NCBI RefSeq assembly: GCF_003206065.1
Contig: NZ_PZJQ01000007.1
Coordinates: 1 to 64,000, forward strand
Direction: 5' to 3'
DNA from: Salinicola halimionae
Lineage (GTDB): Bacteria > Pseudomonadota > Gammaproteobacteria > Pseudomonadales > Halomonadaceae
Length of the DNA: 64,000 nucleotides
Both the position numbers and the translations under genes were made by a program. Positions within the stretch are counted from its first letter, which is position 1. Every line of letters begins with the position of its first letter. Below, piece after piece: positions 17,547-27,872 of the stretch. The notes beneath the pieces were generated by a model that had not been told where the DNA came from, did no database searches, and saw only the letters and a program-made list of their open reading frames with translations.

Positions 17547-19046
17547 ATGGCCGAGAATCAGACCGACAACACCTCGCAGAGCGAAACGCAGGAAGTCTTC
17601 GCCCCAGAGACCTCGCTGCTGGACAGCATCATCTCCGAAAGCCGTGTGGCTCGCTCGGAGACCGAGCGCACTCGCACTCGCGATCTGATCGACGAACTGG
17701 TCAACCAGGTCCTCGAAGGCGAAGTCACTCCCAGCAAAGACCTGATCGCGGTGCTCGATTCGCGCATCGCCGAGATCGACTCGCTGCTCTCGGATCAGTT
17801 GAACGAGGTCATGCATGCCAGCGAATTCCAGCAGCTGGAAGCCTCGTGGCGCGGCCTCAAGTATCTGACCGACCAGTCAGAGACCAGCACCAACATGAAG
17901 ATCCACATGCTGAACGCGTCCAAAAAGGACCTGGTCAAGGATCTGAAGTCCGCTTCCGAGTTCGATCAGAGCGCGCTGTTCAAGAAGGTCTACGAGGAAG
18001 AGTACGGTACCTTCGGTGGCGCCCCCTTCGGCATGATGATCGGCGACTACGAATTCGGCCGTCATCCGCAGGACATGTATCTACTCGAGCAGGTATCTCA
18101 CGTCGCCGCCGCCGCGCACGCACCGTTTATCTCCTCCGCATCGCCGGAGCTGTTCGGTTGGGATTCGTTCACCGACATGACCGGGCCGCGCGATCTCTCC
18201 AAGATTTTCGATACCGTCGAGTACGCCAAGTGGAAGTCCTTCCGCAACTCGGAAGATGCCCGCTACGTTGGCCTGACCCTGCCCCACGTGCTGGGTCGTC
18301 TGCCCTATGGCGAAGAGACCACGCCGGTGGAGGAGTTCAACTTCACCGAGAGCGTCGACGGTCGCGATCACAACAAGTATCTGTGGATGAATGCCGCCTA
18401 CACCATGGGCGCCCGCGTGACTGACGCGTTCTCCAAATACGGCTGGTGCGTGGCGATCCGCGGCGTCGAAGGTGGCGGGCTGGTCGAAGACCTGCCGACG
18501 CACACCTTCCAGACCGACGACGGCGAAGTGGCACTCAAGTGCCCGACTGAAATCTCGATCACCGATCGCCGCGAGAAAGAGCTATCGGATCTAGGCTTCA
18601 TTCCGCTGGTGCACTGCAAGGGCACCGACTATGCGGCGTTCTTCGGCACCCAGTCTTCGCAGCTGCCGAAGCAATACAACACCGACGTGGCTAACGCCAA
18701 CGCGCGCCTGTCGTCGCAGTTGCAATACATCTTTGCCACCTCGCGTATCGCTCACTTCATGAAAGCGATCATGCGCGACAAGGTGGGTAGCTTCGCCTCC
18801 CGCCAGAACGTCGAGGATTACCTCAACGAGTGGCTGTCACAGTACGTGCTGTTGGACGACAACGCCGGTCAGGAAGCCAAGGCCAAGTATCCGCTGCGCG
18901 AAGCGCGCGTCGAAGTCGCGGAAGTGCCCGGCAAGCCCGGTGCCTACAAGGCAGTGACGTTCCTGCGTCCGCATTACCAGCTCGACGAGCTGACTGCATC
19001 GCTGCGTCTGGTCTCCGAGTTGCCGCAGTCGACACGCGGCTCCTGA
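17547..19046 (+). CDS. tssC: TssC, T6SS sheath large subunit
   Basis: TssC (VipB) is the large sheath subunit. The 499-residue protein has the family markers YLTDQSETSTNMKIHMLNAS (about 105-125), GMMIGDYEFGRHPQD (about 162-176) and FISSASPELF. It also has the C-terminal LRPHYQLDELTASLRLVSELP, which matches the conserved end of TssC. The ATG follows AACAGGAG. Between this gene and tssE lies a 140-bp gap with a strong hairpin, so the sheath pair may be expressed above the baseplate genes. Confidence 0.97.
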   Translation: MAENQTDNTSQSETQEVFAPETSLLDSIISESRVARSETERTRTRDLIDELVNQVLEGEVTPSKDLIAVLDSRIAEIDSLLSDQLNEVMHASEFQQLEASWRGLKYLTDQSETSTNMKIHMLNASKKDLVKDLKSASEFDQSALFKKVYEEEYGTFGGAPFGMMIGDYEFGRHPQDMYLLEQVSHVAAAAHAPFISSASPELFGWDSFTDMTGPRDLSKIFDTVEYAKWKSFRNSEDARYVGLTLPHVLGRLPYGEETTPVEEFNFTESVDGRDHNKYLWMNAAYTMGARVTDAFSKYGWCVAIRGVEGGGLVEDLPTHTFQTDDGEVALKCPTEISITDRREKELSDLGFIPLVHCKGTDYAAFFGTQSSQLPKQYNTDVANANARLSSQLQYIFATSRIAHFMKAIMRDKVGSFASRQNVEDYLNEWLSQYVLLDDNAGQEAKAKYPLREARVEVAEVPGKPGAYKAVTFLRPHYQLDELTASLRLVSELPQSTRGS

Positions 19047-19050
19047 TCCA

Positions 19051-19098
19051 GACGACCTCGTCCCAGGCACCGGCCCGACGGCGGGTGCCTGCGTCGTC
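19051..19098 (+). promoter_or_regulatory. Hairpin between tssC and tssE
   Basis: Directly after the tssC stop, the sequence pairs GACGAC (19051-19056) with GTCGTC (19093-19098), and CAGGCACC (19064-19071) with GGTGCCTG (19084-19091). No T-run follows, so full termination is unlikely. A stabilising 3' end for tssBC mRNA, or partial attenuation before the baseplate genes, is inferred. Confidence 0.55.
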
Positions 19099-19186
19099 GT
19101 GACGCCAGCCCTGGCCAAGGCAGCGGATGCCGCCCCCGATGCTTCTGCGGATAGTTATGAAGTGTCAACGAATGTCGAGGTGCGAA

Positions 19187-19669
19187 ATGAGTGAAACGCT
19201 GCAAATGGTACCCACGCTGTTCGATCGTCTACTCGACGACGAACCGCAGCACTCGACCGAGGCTCAGCCCGGCCATCGCTGCTCCCTGGCGGTCTACAAG
19301 GCCTCCGTGGTGAGAGATCTCGAGCTGCTGGTCAATACCCGCCGCGAACTGGTCGCCGGCGAACTGGACGGCTGGCCGACGTTGCAGGGAACACTGCTCG
19401 ACTATGGCCTACCGGACTTCGTCAGCCGTGGCATTCGCAGCACGGAAGATCGTCGGCTGATACAGCGTCAGCTGGAGCGCACCATCGAACAGGGCGACAA
19501 GCGATTCAGCAGCGTGCGCGTGCAACTGCTCAACCAGGATAGTCATGACCGCATACTCCAGTTTCGCATCGAAGCGGTGCTATCGCTGAGTGAAGCCAGC
19601 CAGCGCGTGGCCTTCGATGCCGTACTGCAAGTCAATACCCGCCAATACAAGGTGCAGAACCTGATCTAA
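19187..19669 (+). CDS. tssE: TssE, T6SS baseplate protein
   Basis: TssE is the gp25-like wedge protein of the baseplate. From the ATG at 19187, which has GAGG six bases upstream, the product is 160 residues; a frame from 19127 is longer but unsupported. It shows LFDRLLDD at the N-terminus, the family stretch VVRDLELLVNTRRELVAGEL, LLDYGLPDF (near residue 68) and a gp25-like end with VQLLNQD and FRIEAVLSL. Its TAA overlaps the tssF ATG by one base. Confidence 0.95.
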   Translation: MSETLQMVPTLFDRLLDDEPQHSTEAQPGHRCSLAVYKASVVRDLELLVNTRRELVAGELDGWPTLQGTLLDYGLPDFVSRGIRSTEDRRLIQRQLERTIEQGDKRFSSVRVQLLNQDSHDRILQFRIEAVLSLSEASQRVAFDAVLQVNTRQYKVQNLI

Positions 19670-21504
19670 TGCTCGACGACCTGCTGCCCTACTACGAGAA
19701 GGAACTCTCGCACCTGCGCTTTTTGGGCCAGGAGTTCGCTCAGCGCTATCCCAAGATTGCCTCGCGGCTATTGCTCGAGGGGGATTACTGTGAGGATCCG
19801 CACGCCGAGCGCATGATCGAGTCGTTCGCCTTTCTCAGTGCTCGCGTGCACAAGAAACTCGACGACGATTTCCCCGAGATCGTCGAGGCGTTTCTCGACG
19901 TGCTCTATCCGCACTATCTGCGCCCGACACCGGCGCTCTCCATTGTTCAGTTCGACCCCGGCGCGCAGACCTCCTTGACCGGGGCCTATTACCTGCCGCG
20001 CCATACCGCGCTGCATTCGCGCCCGGTGGAGGACTCCTTCTGTCGCTTTCGTACCTGCTACCCGGTGGAGGTCTGGCCGGTAGCGTTGAGCGGCGCCGAG
20101 CTGACACGACTCGAGCGCTCCTCGTTCAACACCCACGGCAACGACAACGTCGCCAAACTGACACTGTCATTGGAAAGCCTCGGCAATACCGATTTCGGCA
20201 AGCTGGGGATGGACCGCCTGCGCTTGTTTCTCGATGGTGAAGGCAGTTTGATGCACCCGTTGTACGAGCTGCTGTTCAACAATGTAGCAAGGATTTCGGT
20301 GAGCTTCGTCGACGCCGGCCAGCGAAGAGAAATCGGGCTGGCACCGGACGCCATCACGCCGGTCGGCTTCGGTCATGACGAAGGGTTGATCGACTACTCC
20401 GAGCGCTCGTTTTTGGGTTACCGGCTGCTGCACGAGTACTTCACCTTTCCTGAAAAATTTCTATTCTTCGACCTGAACGGCCTGGCCCGGCCGCTCGCCG
20501 ACAAACCCGTAACGCAGATTCAGATTCATTTTCTGTTCCGCGACTACGACCAGCACGAACGGCTGGCGCGACTGGCGCAGACCGTCGGTCGTCATAACTT
20601 CCGGCTCGGCTGCACCCCGGTGGTCAACTTGTTCCCGCAACAGGCCGAGCCGATCAAGCTGAGCCACACCCGGCACGAGTACCCGGTAGTACCCGACGTA
20701 CGTCACTCTCGTTCGACCGAGATCGTCTCGATCGACGAGGTGACTCGGGTCATCCGTACCGCGACCCAGGACGAAGTCGCGCCCTGCCTGCCCTTCTTCG
20801 AACCCCGGGATAGCGAGAAGCAGGCACGCCAGAGTTACTGGATAGCACGGCGGGTGGCGTCCGAGAATGCCCGCGACCCCGGCACAGAGATGCGCCTGCG
20901 CGTAGTCGACCGCGAGCTCGAAATGCTGGATGGCAGCAGCGACACGCTCAGTCTCAAGCTCACCTGCAGCAACCGCGACCTGCCTCAGCTGATGACCTTC
21001 GGCCATCCACAGGGCGACTTTACGCTTGAGCGCGAGCAGGTCGTGCAACAGATCCGCTGCCTGCGCAAGCCAACCGCGCCGGTTCGGCCGCCGATGGGCA
21101 AGGGCCTGATCTGGCGACTGGTGTCACACCTCTCGCTCAACCATCTCTCGCTGGTTTCGGACGGCCGCGAAGCGCTGATGGAGCTGCTGACGCTTTATAA
21201 CTATCGCCAGGCCTCGGCAATCCGAAAGCAGATCAACGGCATCACCTCGATCGCCAGCGAACCGGTGATGACCCGCATCGGTCATCCGCGCCCGGCATTC
21301 GTGCGCGGTACCGGGATCACGCTGGAACTCGACGAAAGCCAGTTCACCGGTAGCGGCATCTATCTGTTCGGTATGGTTCTGGATCACTTCTTCGGCCAGT
21401 ACTGCAGTCTCAACAGTTTCACTCAACTCACCCTGCGCTCTCGTCAGCGCGAACAGCGAGTCGCCCAATGGCAGCCGAGAACCGGTACTCAGCCCCTGGT
21501 CTGA
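19669..21504 (+). CDS. tssF: TssF, T6SS baseplate protein
   Basis: TssF is the large wedge subunit of the baseplate. The 611-residue protein begins LLPYYEKELSHLRFLGQEFA, the family start signature, followed by YPKIASRLLLEGDYCEDPHA and ERMIESFAFLSARVHKKLDD, which is conserved in all TssF. The central part contains FTFPEKFLFFDLNGL, and the C-terminal part has GTGITLELDESQFTGSGIYL. Length is normal. The 3' end overlaps the tssG start by 37 bases, so the two are tightly coupled. Confidence 0.97.
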   Translation: MLDDLLPYYEKELSHLRFLGQEFAQRYPKIASRLLLEGDYCEDPHAERMIESFAFLSARVHKKLDDDFPEIVEAFLDVLYPHYLRPTPALSIVQFDPGAQTSLTGAYYLPRHTALHSRPVEDSFCRFRTCYPVEVWPVALSGAELTRLERSSFNTHGNDNVAKLTLSLESLGNTDFGKLGMDRLRLFLDGEGSLMHPLYELLFNNVARISVSFVDAGQRREIGLAPDAITPVGFGHDEGLIDYSERSFLGYRLLHEYFTFPEKFLFFDLNGLARPLADKPVTQIQIHFLFRDYDQHERLARLAQTVGRHNFRLGCTPVVNLFPQQAEPIKLSHTRHEYPVVPDVRHSRSTEIVSIDEVTRVIRTATQDEVAPCLPFFEPRDSEKQARQSYWIARRVASENARDPGTEMRLRVVDRELEMLDGSSDTLSLKLTCSNRDLPQLMTFGHPQGDFTLEREQVVQQIRCLRKPTAPVRPPMGKGLIWRLVSHLSLNHLSLVSDGREALMELLTLYNYRQASAIRKQINGITSIASEPVMTRIGHPRPAFVRGTGITLELDESQFTGSGIYLFGMVLDHFFGQYCSLNSFTQLTLRSRQREQRVAQWQPRTGTQPLV

Positions 21505-22544
21505 TCGACCAGGCGCGAGCGGAGCCCTGGCGATTCGGGTTCTTCCAGCTCGTACGACTGCTGCGGCTGCACTATAGCCGCACCGGGCGCATCGATCCGG
21601 AGAATCGACCGCACCAGGACCCGCTGCGCTTTCGCTCGCTGCTGTCGCTCAATTTTCCGCCCAGCGAGATCAGCGATCTCAACTTCGAGAGCGACAAGGC
21701 ACGCTCTGCCAGCGGCGATCCGCTGAGCGAGATTCAGGTGACCTTCATGGGGTTGGTGGGGCCTTCCGGCGTGCTGCCACGCCCCTACACCGAGCTGCTG
21801 ATCAACCGTCATATCGAGAAACGTGACGACGCCGCTCACGCCTTCATGGACTTTTTTTCCCACCGCATGACGGCGCTGTTCTACGAAGCATGGCAGAAGT
21901 ATCGGTTTCATATCGAATACGAGCGCAAGGGCAGCGCCGATTTCGAAGACTGGCTGCTGCATCTGGTCGGCTTTACTCCGACCACTCTGGAGAAGACGCT
22001 GGACCAGCCGGAAGACCCGGCATCGTTGCGACGCGATCTGTTCAGCTGGTTTTCCGGGCTGTGGTCACAGCGGCCGCGCAACCCCGGCAATCTGCAGTCG
22101 ATTCTGGAATACACCTTTCAGCTGCCTTGTCGCGTGATTCCTTTCACCGGCCGCTGGGTGCGGCTGGCACCGGAGCAATACACCCGACTTGGCCAGGCCA
22201 ACGCCCGGCTGGGCCAGAGCGCGGTCGCCGGCACGCGAGTGCGCGATTACCAATCGGCGTTTCGAATCGCCTTCGGCCCACTCAGCCTGGAAGCATACCG
22301 CTCGTTGGTGCCGGACACCGCAGCCCATCAGAAGCTGGTGAAACTCGTACGTTTTTACGCCGGTATCGAACTCGATTTCGAGATCGAGCTGATCCTCGAC
22401 AAACACAGCATTCCCGCGCCGCAGCTGGGCGCGGGTGGCAGTCTCAAACTGGGGCGGCTGGGCTGGCTGAAACCTACCGACCGACCGGCCGATTCCCACG
22501 GCCATGCACTCTTCGACATCCCTTTTGATGGAGCCACGGCGTGA
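21468..22544 (+). CDS. tssG: TssG, T6SS baseplate protein
   Basis: TssG joins TssF in the baseplate wedge. The 358-residue product shows PWRFGFFQLVRLLRLH near residue 20, then RFRSLLSLNFPPSEISDL, VTFMGLVGPSGVLPRPYTELL and DFFSHRMTALFYEAWQKYR, the typical TssG order. The start at 21468 lies inside the 3' end of tssF; a later start would lose the conserved N-terminus. The stop overlaps the GTG start of clpV. Confidence 0.97.
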   Translation: MAAENRYSAPGLIDQARAEPWRFGFFQLVRLLRLHYSRTGRIDPENRPHQDPLRFRSLLSLNFPPSEISDLNFESDKARSASGDPLSEIQVTFMGLVGPSGVLPRPYTELLINRHIEKRDDAAHAFMDFFSHRMTALFYEAWQKYRFHIEYERKGSADFEDWLLHLVGFTPTTLEKTLDQPEDPASLRRDLFSWFSGLWSQRPRNPGNLQSILEYTFQLPCRVIPFTGRWVRLAPEQYTRLGQANARLGQSAVAGTRVRDYQSAFRIAFGPLSLEAYRSLVPDTAAHQKLVKLVRFYAGIELDFEIELILDKHSIPAPQLGAGGSLKLGRLGWLKPTDRPADSHGHALFDIPFDGATA

Positions 22545-25210
22545 GTCTCAAATCTCTCTTCGACAAACTCAACGATCCCTGCCGCGAAGCCACCGAAGGC
22601 GCCGCGGCACTGTGCCTGGCCGAGCGCCAGTACGATGTCGACATCGAGCATCTGCTGCTCAAGCTGCTCGACAGCGACGACAACGACCTGCTGCGTATCG
22701 CCCGCCATTACGACGTGTCGCTCGACCGCCTGGCCTCGCAACTCGAAGAGACTGTCTCGACCTTCAAGACCGGCAATACCCGCACACCTGCGCTCTCGCC
22801 TCGAATCACCAAATTGATCGAGCGCGCCTGGGTCATCGCCTCGATCGATCAGGGCGAAGCGCAGATTCGAGGTGGCCATCTGCTGCTGGCGCTGCTTAAA
22901 GACGAGGAACTGCGACGCGTGGTCATCGACGGCGCCCGCGAACTCGAGCACATCAACGTCGACGATCTTCAGGCCCACATCAATGACCTGATCGGCGGCA
23001 GCAGTGAGGATCAACATGTTCGAGCGCTGGAAGAAGGCGCCGGCGGCGAAGGCCAGACCGCACAGCAACCGGCCAACGGCCAGGCGGGCGGCGAGCGCCG
23101 GGGCAAGTCGAAGACACCCGCTCTGGATCAATACACCATCGATCTGACCGGCAACGCCCGTGCCGGGCGCATCGATCCGGTGCTCGGTCGTGAAGAAGAA
23201 GTCCGCCAGATGGTGGATATTCTGACCCGCCGACGTCAGAACAACCCGATCCTCACCGGCGAGGCCGGCGTCGGCAAGACCGCGGTGGTCGAGGGCCTGG
23301 CCCTGCGAATCGTCAACGGCGACGTGCCGCCGCCGCTTCAGAACGTCGAACTGCGAACGCTGGACCTGGGGCTGCTGCAGGCCGGTGCCGGGGTCAAGGG
23401 CGAGTTCGAAAGCCGGCTCAAGAACGTGATCGAAGAAACCAAGCGTAGCCTCCATCCGATCATTCTATTCATCGATGAAGCGCACACGTTGATCGGCAGT
23501 GGCGGCCAGGCTGGCCAGGGCGACGCCGCCAACCTGCTCAAGCCCGCACTGGCCCGCGGCGAACTGCGTACCATCGCCGCCACCACGTGGGCGGAATACA
23601 AGAAATACTTCGAGAAGGACGCGGCGCTGGCACGGCGCTTCCAGGTGGTCAAGGTCGAAGAGCCGGCCGAGCCGGTCGCGATCAATATGCTGCGCGGCTT
23701 GAACGAGCGCATGCAGGACCACCATAAGGTCACCATTCTCGACGACGCCATCGTCCAGGCCGTGCGTCTGTCGCACCGCTATATCACCGGGCGACAGCTA
23801 CCGGACAAGGCGGTCAGCGTACTTGATACTGCCTGCGCGCGAGTCGCACTTGCCCAGTCGTCACAACCGGCAGCGCTGGAAGACGCCCACCGCCGCATTG
23901 ACAACTTTCAAAGCGAGATCGCGGTGCTCGAGCGCGAGCAGCGCGAGGGCAGCGATCATGCCGAGACGCTGGCCTCGCTCAACGAGCAGCTCGGGACCAC
24001 CCAGGCCGAGATCGACGACCTGAGCGCCCGTTGGGAGCGCGAACAGGAAATCGTCACCCGGCTCAAGTCTCTGGAGGCAGAACGAGAAACGGTCGAGACC
24101 GGCAGACAGGATGGCGACGCTGACGCACTGAGCTGGCAGATCGGCGAGGTTCGCCGCGAGCTGGCTGACGTTCAGGGTGAGCACTCGCTGGTCCATGGCC
24201 ATGTCGATGGCAACGTGATCGCGGAAGTGATCTCCAACTGGACCGGCATTCCGCTGGGCAAGATGATGCGTGACGAGATCGCCACGGTGCAGCGGCTGCC
24301 CGAGCTGCTGGGCGAGCGCGTACTCGGTCAGGATCACGCCCTGGCGGAGATCGGTAAGCGCATCGCCATCTCTCGGGCACGCATGGAAGATCCCAACAAG
24401 CCGATCGGCGTCTTCCTCCTGCTGGGGCCAAGCGGTGTCGGCAAGACCGAAACCGCGCTCTCGCTGGCCGACACGCTTTACGGCGGCGAGCGCAATGTCA
24501 TCACCATCAACATGTCCGAATATCAGGAAGCGCACACCGTCTCCAGCCTCAAGGGCTCGCCCCCCGGCTACGTCGGCTACGGCGAAGGCGGCGTGCTGAC
24601 CGAAGCGGTGCGCCGCAAGCCTTACAGCGTGGTGCTGCTGGATGAAGTCGAGAAAGCCCACCCGGACGTGCTGGAGCTATTCTTCCAGGTCTTCGACAAG
24701 GGCGTACTGGACGACGGTGAAGGCCGCGAGATCAACTTCCGCAACACCGTGATCCTGCTCACTTCCAACGTGGGCACTGACGACATCATGCAGCAGTGCC
24801 TGGGCGTCGATACGCTGCCCGCCCCGGATGCCATTGTCGAGAGCCTGCGCGATCAGCTCAATACGGTCTTCAAACCAGCCTTCCTGGGTCGCTTGAACAT
24901 CATTCCCTACTATCCGGTGCAGAAGGAAATTTTGCACAACATCGTTCGGCTTAAGCTCGATCGAATCAAGCACCGCTTCGAGTACAACCATCGCGCCGAG
25001 TTCGAGTACGACCCGGCGATCGTCGAGGCGGTTGCCAACCGCTGCACCGACAGCGACAGCGGCGCGCGCAATATCGACAACATCCTTTCCGGCAGCCTGA
25101 TGCCGACCATCGCCGCCCAGGTACTAGACAAGATGGCCAACGGTGAAGCGATCGAGAAGCTCGCCGTCAGCCTCGATGACCAGGGTGACTTTGCCTACGC
25201 GTTGAGTTGA
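22541..25210 (+). CDS. clpV: ClpV (TssH), AAA+ ATPase that recycles the T6SS sheath
   Basis: ClpV disassembles contracted TssBC sheaths. The 889-residue protein has a Clp N-domain (1-150) and a spacer rich in Gly, Ala and Gln (about 160-190). The first AAA+ module has GEAGVGKT at 240-247, a middle coiled-coil domain spans about 430-530, and the second module has GPSGVGKT at 629-636 and [14 protein letters not shown]. The C-terminal D2-small domain follows. Translation starts at a GTG whose TGA overlap with tssG suggests coupling. It is the last gene of the rightward operon; a weak 6-bp stem (25237-25265) after it could help terminate. Confidence 0.96.
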   Translation: MSLKSLFDKLNDPCREATEGAAALCLAERQYDVDIEHLLLKLLDSDDNDLLRIARHYDVSLDRLASQLEETVSTFKTGNTRTPALSPRITKLIERAWVIASIDQGEAQIRGGHLLLALLKDEELRRVVIDGARELEHINVDDLQAHINDLIGGSSEDQHVRALEEGAGGEGQTAQQPANGQAGGERRGKSKTPALDQYTIDLTGNARAGRIDPVLGREEEVRQMVDILTRRRQNNPILTGEAGVGKTAVVEGLALRIVNGDVPPPLQNVELRTLDLGLLQAGAGVKGEFESRLKNVIEETKRSLHPIILFIDEAHTLIGSGGQAGQGDAANLLKPALARGELRTIAATTWAEYKKYFEKDAALARRFQVVKVEEPAEPVAINMLRGLNERMQDHHKVTILDDAIVQAVRLSHRYITGRQLPDKAVSVLDTACARVALAQSSQPAALEDAHRRIDNFQSEIAVLEREQREGSDHAETLASLNEQLGTTQAEIDDLSARWEREQEIVTRLKSLEAERETVETGRQDGDADALSWQIGEVRRELADVQGEHSLVHGHVDGNVIAEVISNWTGIPLGKMMRDEIATVQRLPELLGERVLGQDHALAEIGKRIAISRARMEDPNKPIGVFLLLGPSGVGKTETALSLADTLYGGERNVITINMSEYQEAHTVSSLKGSPPGYVGYGEGGVLTEAVRRKPYSVVLLDEVEKAHPDVLELFFQVFDKGVLDDGEGREINFRNTVILLTSNVGTDDIMQQCLGVDTLPAPDAIVESLRDQLNTVFKPAFLGRLNIIPYYPVQKEILHNIVRLKLDRIKHRFEYNHRAEFEYDPAIVEAVANRCTDSDSGARNIDNILSGSLMPTIAAQVLDKMANGEAIEKLAVSLDDQGDFAYALS

Positions 25211-25408
25211 GTCAGTAGCGCAGTGAGATAAGAGCATCCCCGGTGGCCGAGCGTGCTATCGGGGACGTTGACCATTTGGCACGCCCTCCCGGTTATCCAC
25301 CAAAGTCGTATTCAGCGAAACCGAAGCCCCCCGCCACAAAAGACAGATTTCCTCTGACGCCGAGTCCGGCCATGCTGGCTAAACCCTCCGCGACTGGTGG
25401 ATCGCCTC

Positions 25409-26287
25409 ATGTCAGATTATGTGCCCGATAGCATTCCCGACGACACGCTCAAGCAGTGGATCGGCAACCGCGAACAGAGCACGGATCACCTCGATACCGC
25501 GCTGGTGGCGCGGGTCGCGGCGACTTTCAGCAAATCCTGCCCAAAACCGGGTGAGCCCCTGCCCCCCTTGTGGCATTGGGCGTTTTTCCAGAATCCGCTC
25601 CCTGGCGCACAGCTCGGCGGCGACGGCCACCCGACTCGCGGCGGCTTCCTGCCGCCGGCAGATGACCGCAATCGCATGTGGGCCGGTGGACGTGTCGAGT
25701 TTCTGACACCGCTTAGAGTGGGCATCGAAGCAGAACGCGTCTCCATGGTTGTCGATATTCAGGAAAAGCATGGCCGTACCGGCTCTCTGCTGTTCGTAAC
25801 GGTGCAGCACGATTATCACCAGGCTGGCGAGCTCGCCATTCGCGAAGCCCAAGACATCGTCTACCGCCAACCCGCGCCGTCCAAGCTGTCGCTCGATGAT
25901 CCGATGCCGGAAGCCGACTGGTCGCAGACCTTCGAGCCGGATCCGGTGTTGCTGTTCCGCTATTCGGCTGTGACCTTCAATGGCCACAGGATTCATTACG
26001 ACTGGCCGTACGTCACCGAAACCGAGGGTTATCCGGGGTTGGTGGTGCATGGGCCGCTGATCGCGACGCTGCAACTGCAGGCGTTCTGCGAGGCCAATCC
26101 CCGTGCCCAACCCACGCGCATGGAGTACCGCGGCCTGCGTCCGCTGATCGCCAACAAGGCGTTTCAGACGACTGGACAGGTCACCGATACCGGCAAGGCC
26201 GAGTTGACGGCCGGCAACGCCGACGGACCGGCCCATCGCGCCACGGTTGAATTCAATAACACTGAAGATCAGGAGTCTCGATCATGA
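25409..26287 (+). CDS. ich: Itaconyl-CoA hydratase (MaoC/mesaconyl-CoA hydratase family)
   Basis: This 292-residue double-hotdog protein resembles PA0878 (Ich), which hydrates itaconyl-CoA to citramalyl-CoA. The hydratase-2 signature is visible as FNGHRIHYDWPYVTETEGYP (about residues 194-213), followed by GLVVHGPLIATLQ, with a non-catalytic N-terminal hotdog domain that includes FFQNPLPGAQLG. The ATG at 25409 has GGTGG eight bases upstream. The stop overlaps the next gene by four bases. The specific substrate is inferred from the gene order, which matches the P. aeruginosa itaconate cluster; the mesaconyl-type hydratase family is the safer general call. Confidence 0.85.
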   Translation: MSDYVPDSIPDDTLKQWIGNREQSTDHLDTALVARVAATFSKSCPKPGEPLPPLWHWAFFQNPLPGAQLGGDGHPTRGGFLPPADDRNRMWAGGRVEFLTPLRVGIEAERVSMVVDIQEKHGRTGSLLFVTVQHDYHQAGELAIREAQDIVYRQPAPSKLSLDDPMPEADWSQTFEPDPVLLFRYSAVTFNGHRIHYDWPYVTETEGYPGLVVHGPLIATLQLQAFCEANPRAQPTRMEYRGLRPLIANKAFQTTGQVTDTGKAELTAGNADGPAHRATVEFNNTEDQESRS

Positions 26288-27468
26288 GTCTCGACCCTAT
26301 CGGCCAAGCCCCTTTCGACCAAGAGGCGCTGGAAGCCATCCGCGACGGCGTTCGTAGCCTATGCCAGCAATATGACGGTGAATATTGGCGCGATATCGAC
26401 AAGGCGCAGGGCTTCCCCGAAAAGTTCGTCACCGAACTGACCGAAGCCGGGTGGCTCGGTGCGATGATCCCCGAGGAATTCGGTGGCTCGGGGCTGGGAC
26501 TGATCGAGGCCAGCGTGATTCTCGAGGAGGTCAACCGCTGCGGCGGCAATGCCGGCTTCGTCCATGGTCAGATGTACAACATGGCAACGCTGCTCAAGCA
26601 TGGCAGCAAGACGCAGAAAGCCGCCATCCTGCCCAGGCTCGCCAGTGGCGAACTCCGACTGCAATCGATGGGTGTCACCGAGCCTACCACCGGCACCGAC
26701 ACCACCAAGATCAAGACCACGGCGGTAAAACGCGGCGACAAGTATGTGATCAACGGCCAGAAGGTGTGGATCTCGCGAATCCAGCATTCTGACTTGATGA
26801 TCCTGCTGGCGCGCACCACGCCGTTGGCCGAGGTCAAGCGCAAGTCCGAGGGCATGTCGATCTTCCTGGTCGATCTGCATCAGGCGATTGGTAACGGTAT
26901 GACGGTTCAGCCCATCGCCAACATGGTTGGCCACGAAACCAACGAGCTGTTCTTCGACAACCTCGAACTGCCGGCGGATAGCCTGATCGGCGAGGAAGGT
27001 AAAGGCTTCCGATATATTCTCGACGGTCTCAATGCCGAGCGCACCTTGATCGCGGCCGAATGCATCGGCGACGGTCGCTGGTTCATCGACAAGGCCAGCC
27101 GCTACGCCAACGAGCGCATCGTCTTCGACCGACCGATCGGCAAGAACCAGGGTGTGCAGTTCCCGATCGCCGAAGCGCATATCGAGGTAGAAGCCGCCGA
27201 TCTGATGCGCTGGCGTGCCTGTCAGGAGTTCGATGCCGGCGTCCCGGCCGGCGCCAGCGCCAACATGGCCAAGTACCTGGCAGCCAAGGCCTCCTGGGAA
27301 GCCGCCAATGTCTGCCTGCAGACCCACGGCGGGTTCGGCTTCGCCACCGAGTACGACGTCGAACGCAAGTTCCGCGAGACGCGCCTATACCAAGTCGCTC
27401 CGATCTCCACCAACCTGATTCTCTCCTACGTGGCCGAGCACTTGCTCGACCTGCCACGCTCGTTCTGA
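26284..27468 (+). CDS. Acyl-CoA dehydrogenase of the itaconate cluster
   Basis: This 394-residue flavoprotein belongs to the acyl-CoA dehydrogenase family: an N-terminal helical domain, WLGAMIPEEFGGSGLGLIEA (about 56-75), the FAD-contact region GVTEPTTGTDTTKIKTTA (about 127-144), INGQKVWISRIQHS, and the C-terminal LQTHGGFGFATEYDVERKFR. It overlaps the hydratase gene by four bases and corresponds to PA0879 by position. The core itaconate route needs only transferase, hydratase and lyase, so its own substrate is unknown. It may feed a related branched dicarboxylate into the pathway. Confidence 0.88.
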   Translation: MSLDPIGQAPFDQEALEAIRDGVRSLCQQYDGEYWRDIDKAQGFPEKFVTELTEAGWLGAMIPEEFGGSGLGLIEASVILEEVNRCGGNAGFVHGQMYNMATLLKHGSKTQKAAILPRLASGELRLQSMGVTEPTTGTDTTKIKTTAVKRGDKYVINGQKVWISRIQHSDLMILLARTTPLAEVKRKSEGMSIFLVDLHQAIGNGMTVQPIANMVGHETNELFFDNLELPADSLIGEEGKGFRYILDGLNAERTLIAAECIGDGRWFIDKASRYANERIVFDRPIGKNQGVQFPIAEAHIEVEAADLMRWRACQEFDAGVPAGASANMAKYLAAKASWEAANVCLQTHGGFGFATEYDVERKFRETRLYQVAPISTNLILSYVAEHLLDLPRSF

Positions 27469-27476
27469 GGTTACCC

Positions 27477-27872
27477 ATGAAGATCTCACAGCTGGATCAT
27501 CTGGTGCTGACGGTCGCCGATATCGATGCGACCTGCGATTTCTACGGTCGTGCACTGGGGATGGAACGGATCGTCTTCGGCAACGGGCGCAGGGCGCTCG
27601 TCTTTGGCCAGCAGAAGATCAACCTGCACCGCCACGGCCAGGAATTCGAACCCAAGGCGCACCGCCCCGCGCCGGGTTCGGCGGATCTCTGCTTCCTCAG
27701 CGACACACCACTGGAGCAGGTGATCACCCACCTTGAGACCGAAGAGATCACGATCATCGAAGGTCCGGTGGATCGGACCGGCGCCACCGGCCCGATCCGA
27801 TCCGTCTACGTTCGCGACCCTGACGGCAATCTGATCGAGATCGCCAATCGACTCGAGGAGCGTTTGCCATGA
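27477..27872 (+). CDS. VOC-superfamily (glyoxalase-like) protein
   Basis: This 131-residue protein is a single VOC module pair: KISQLDHLVLTVADIDATCD at the start, a FYGRALGMERI helix, and RSVYVRDPDGNLIEIANR at the end. This pattern holds the metal-binding His, Glu and related residues. I chose the ATG at 27477 because it directly precedes the family start and follows the acyl-CoA dehydrogenase stop by eight bases. It occupies the PA0880 position in the itaconate cluster. The reaction is not known; a lyase, epimerase or glyoxalase role is possible. Confidence 0.85.
   Translation: MKISQLDHLVLTVADIDATCDFYGRALGMERIVFGNGRRALVFGQQKINLHRHGQEFEPKAHRPAPGSADLCFLSDTPLEQVITHLETEEITIIEGPVDRTGATGPIRSVYVRDPDGNLIEIANRLEERLP

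Noticed and set aside
22355-23455. A 366-codon leftward frame opposite tssG and clpV
   Set aside because: Both rightward genes are complete and conserved across this interval.
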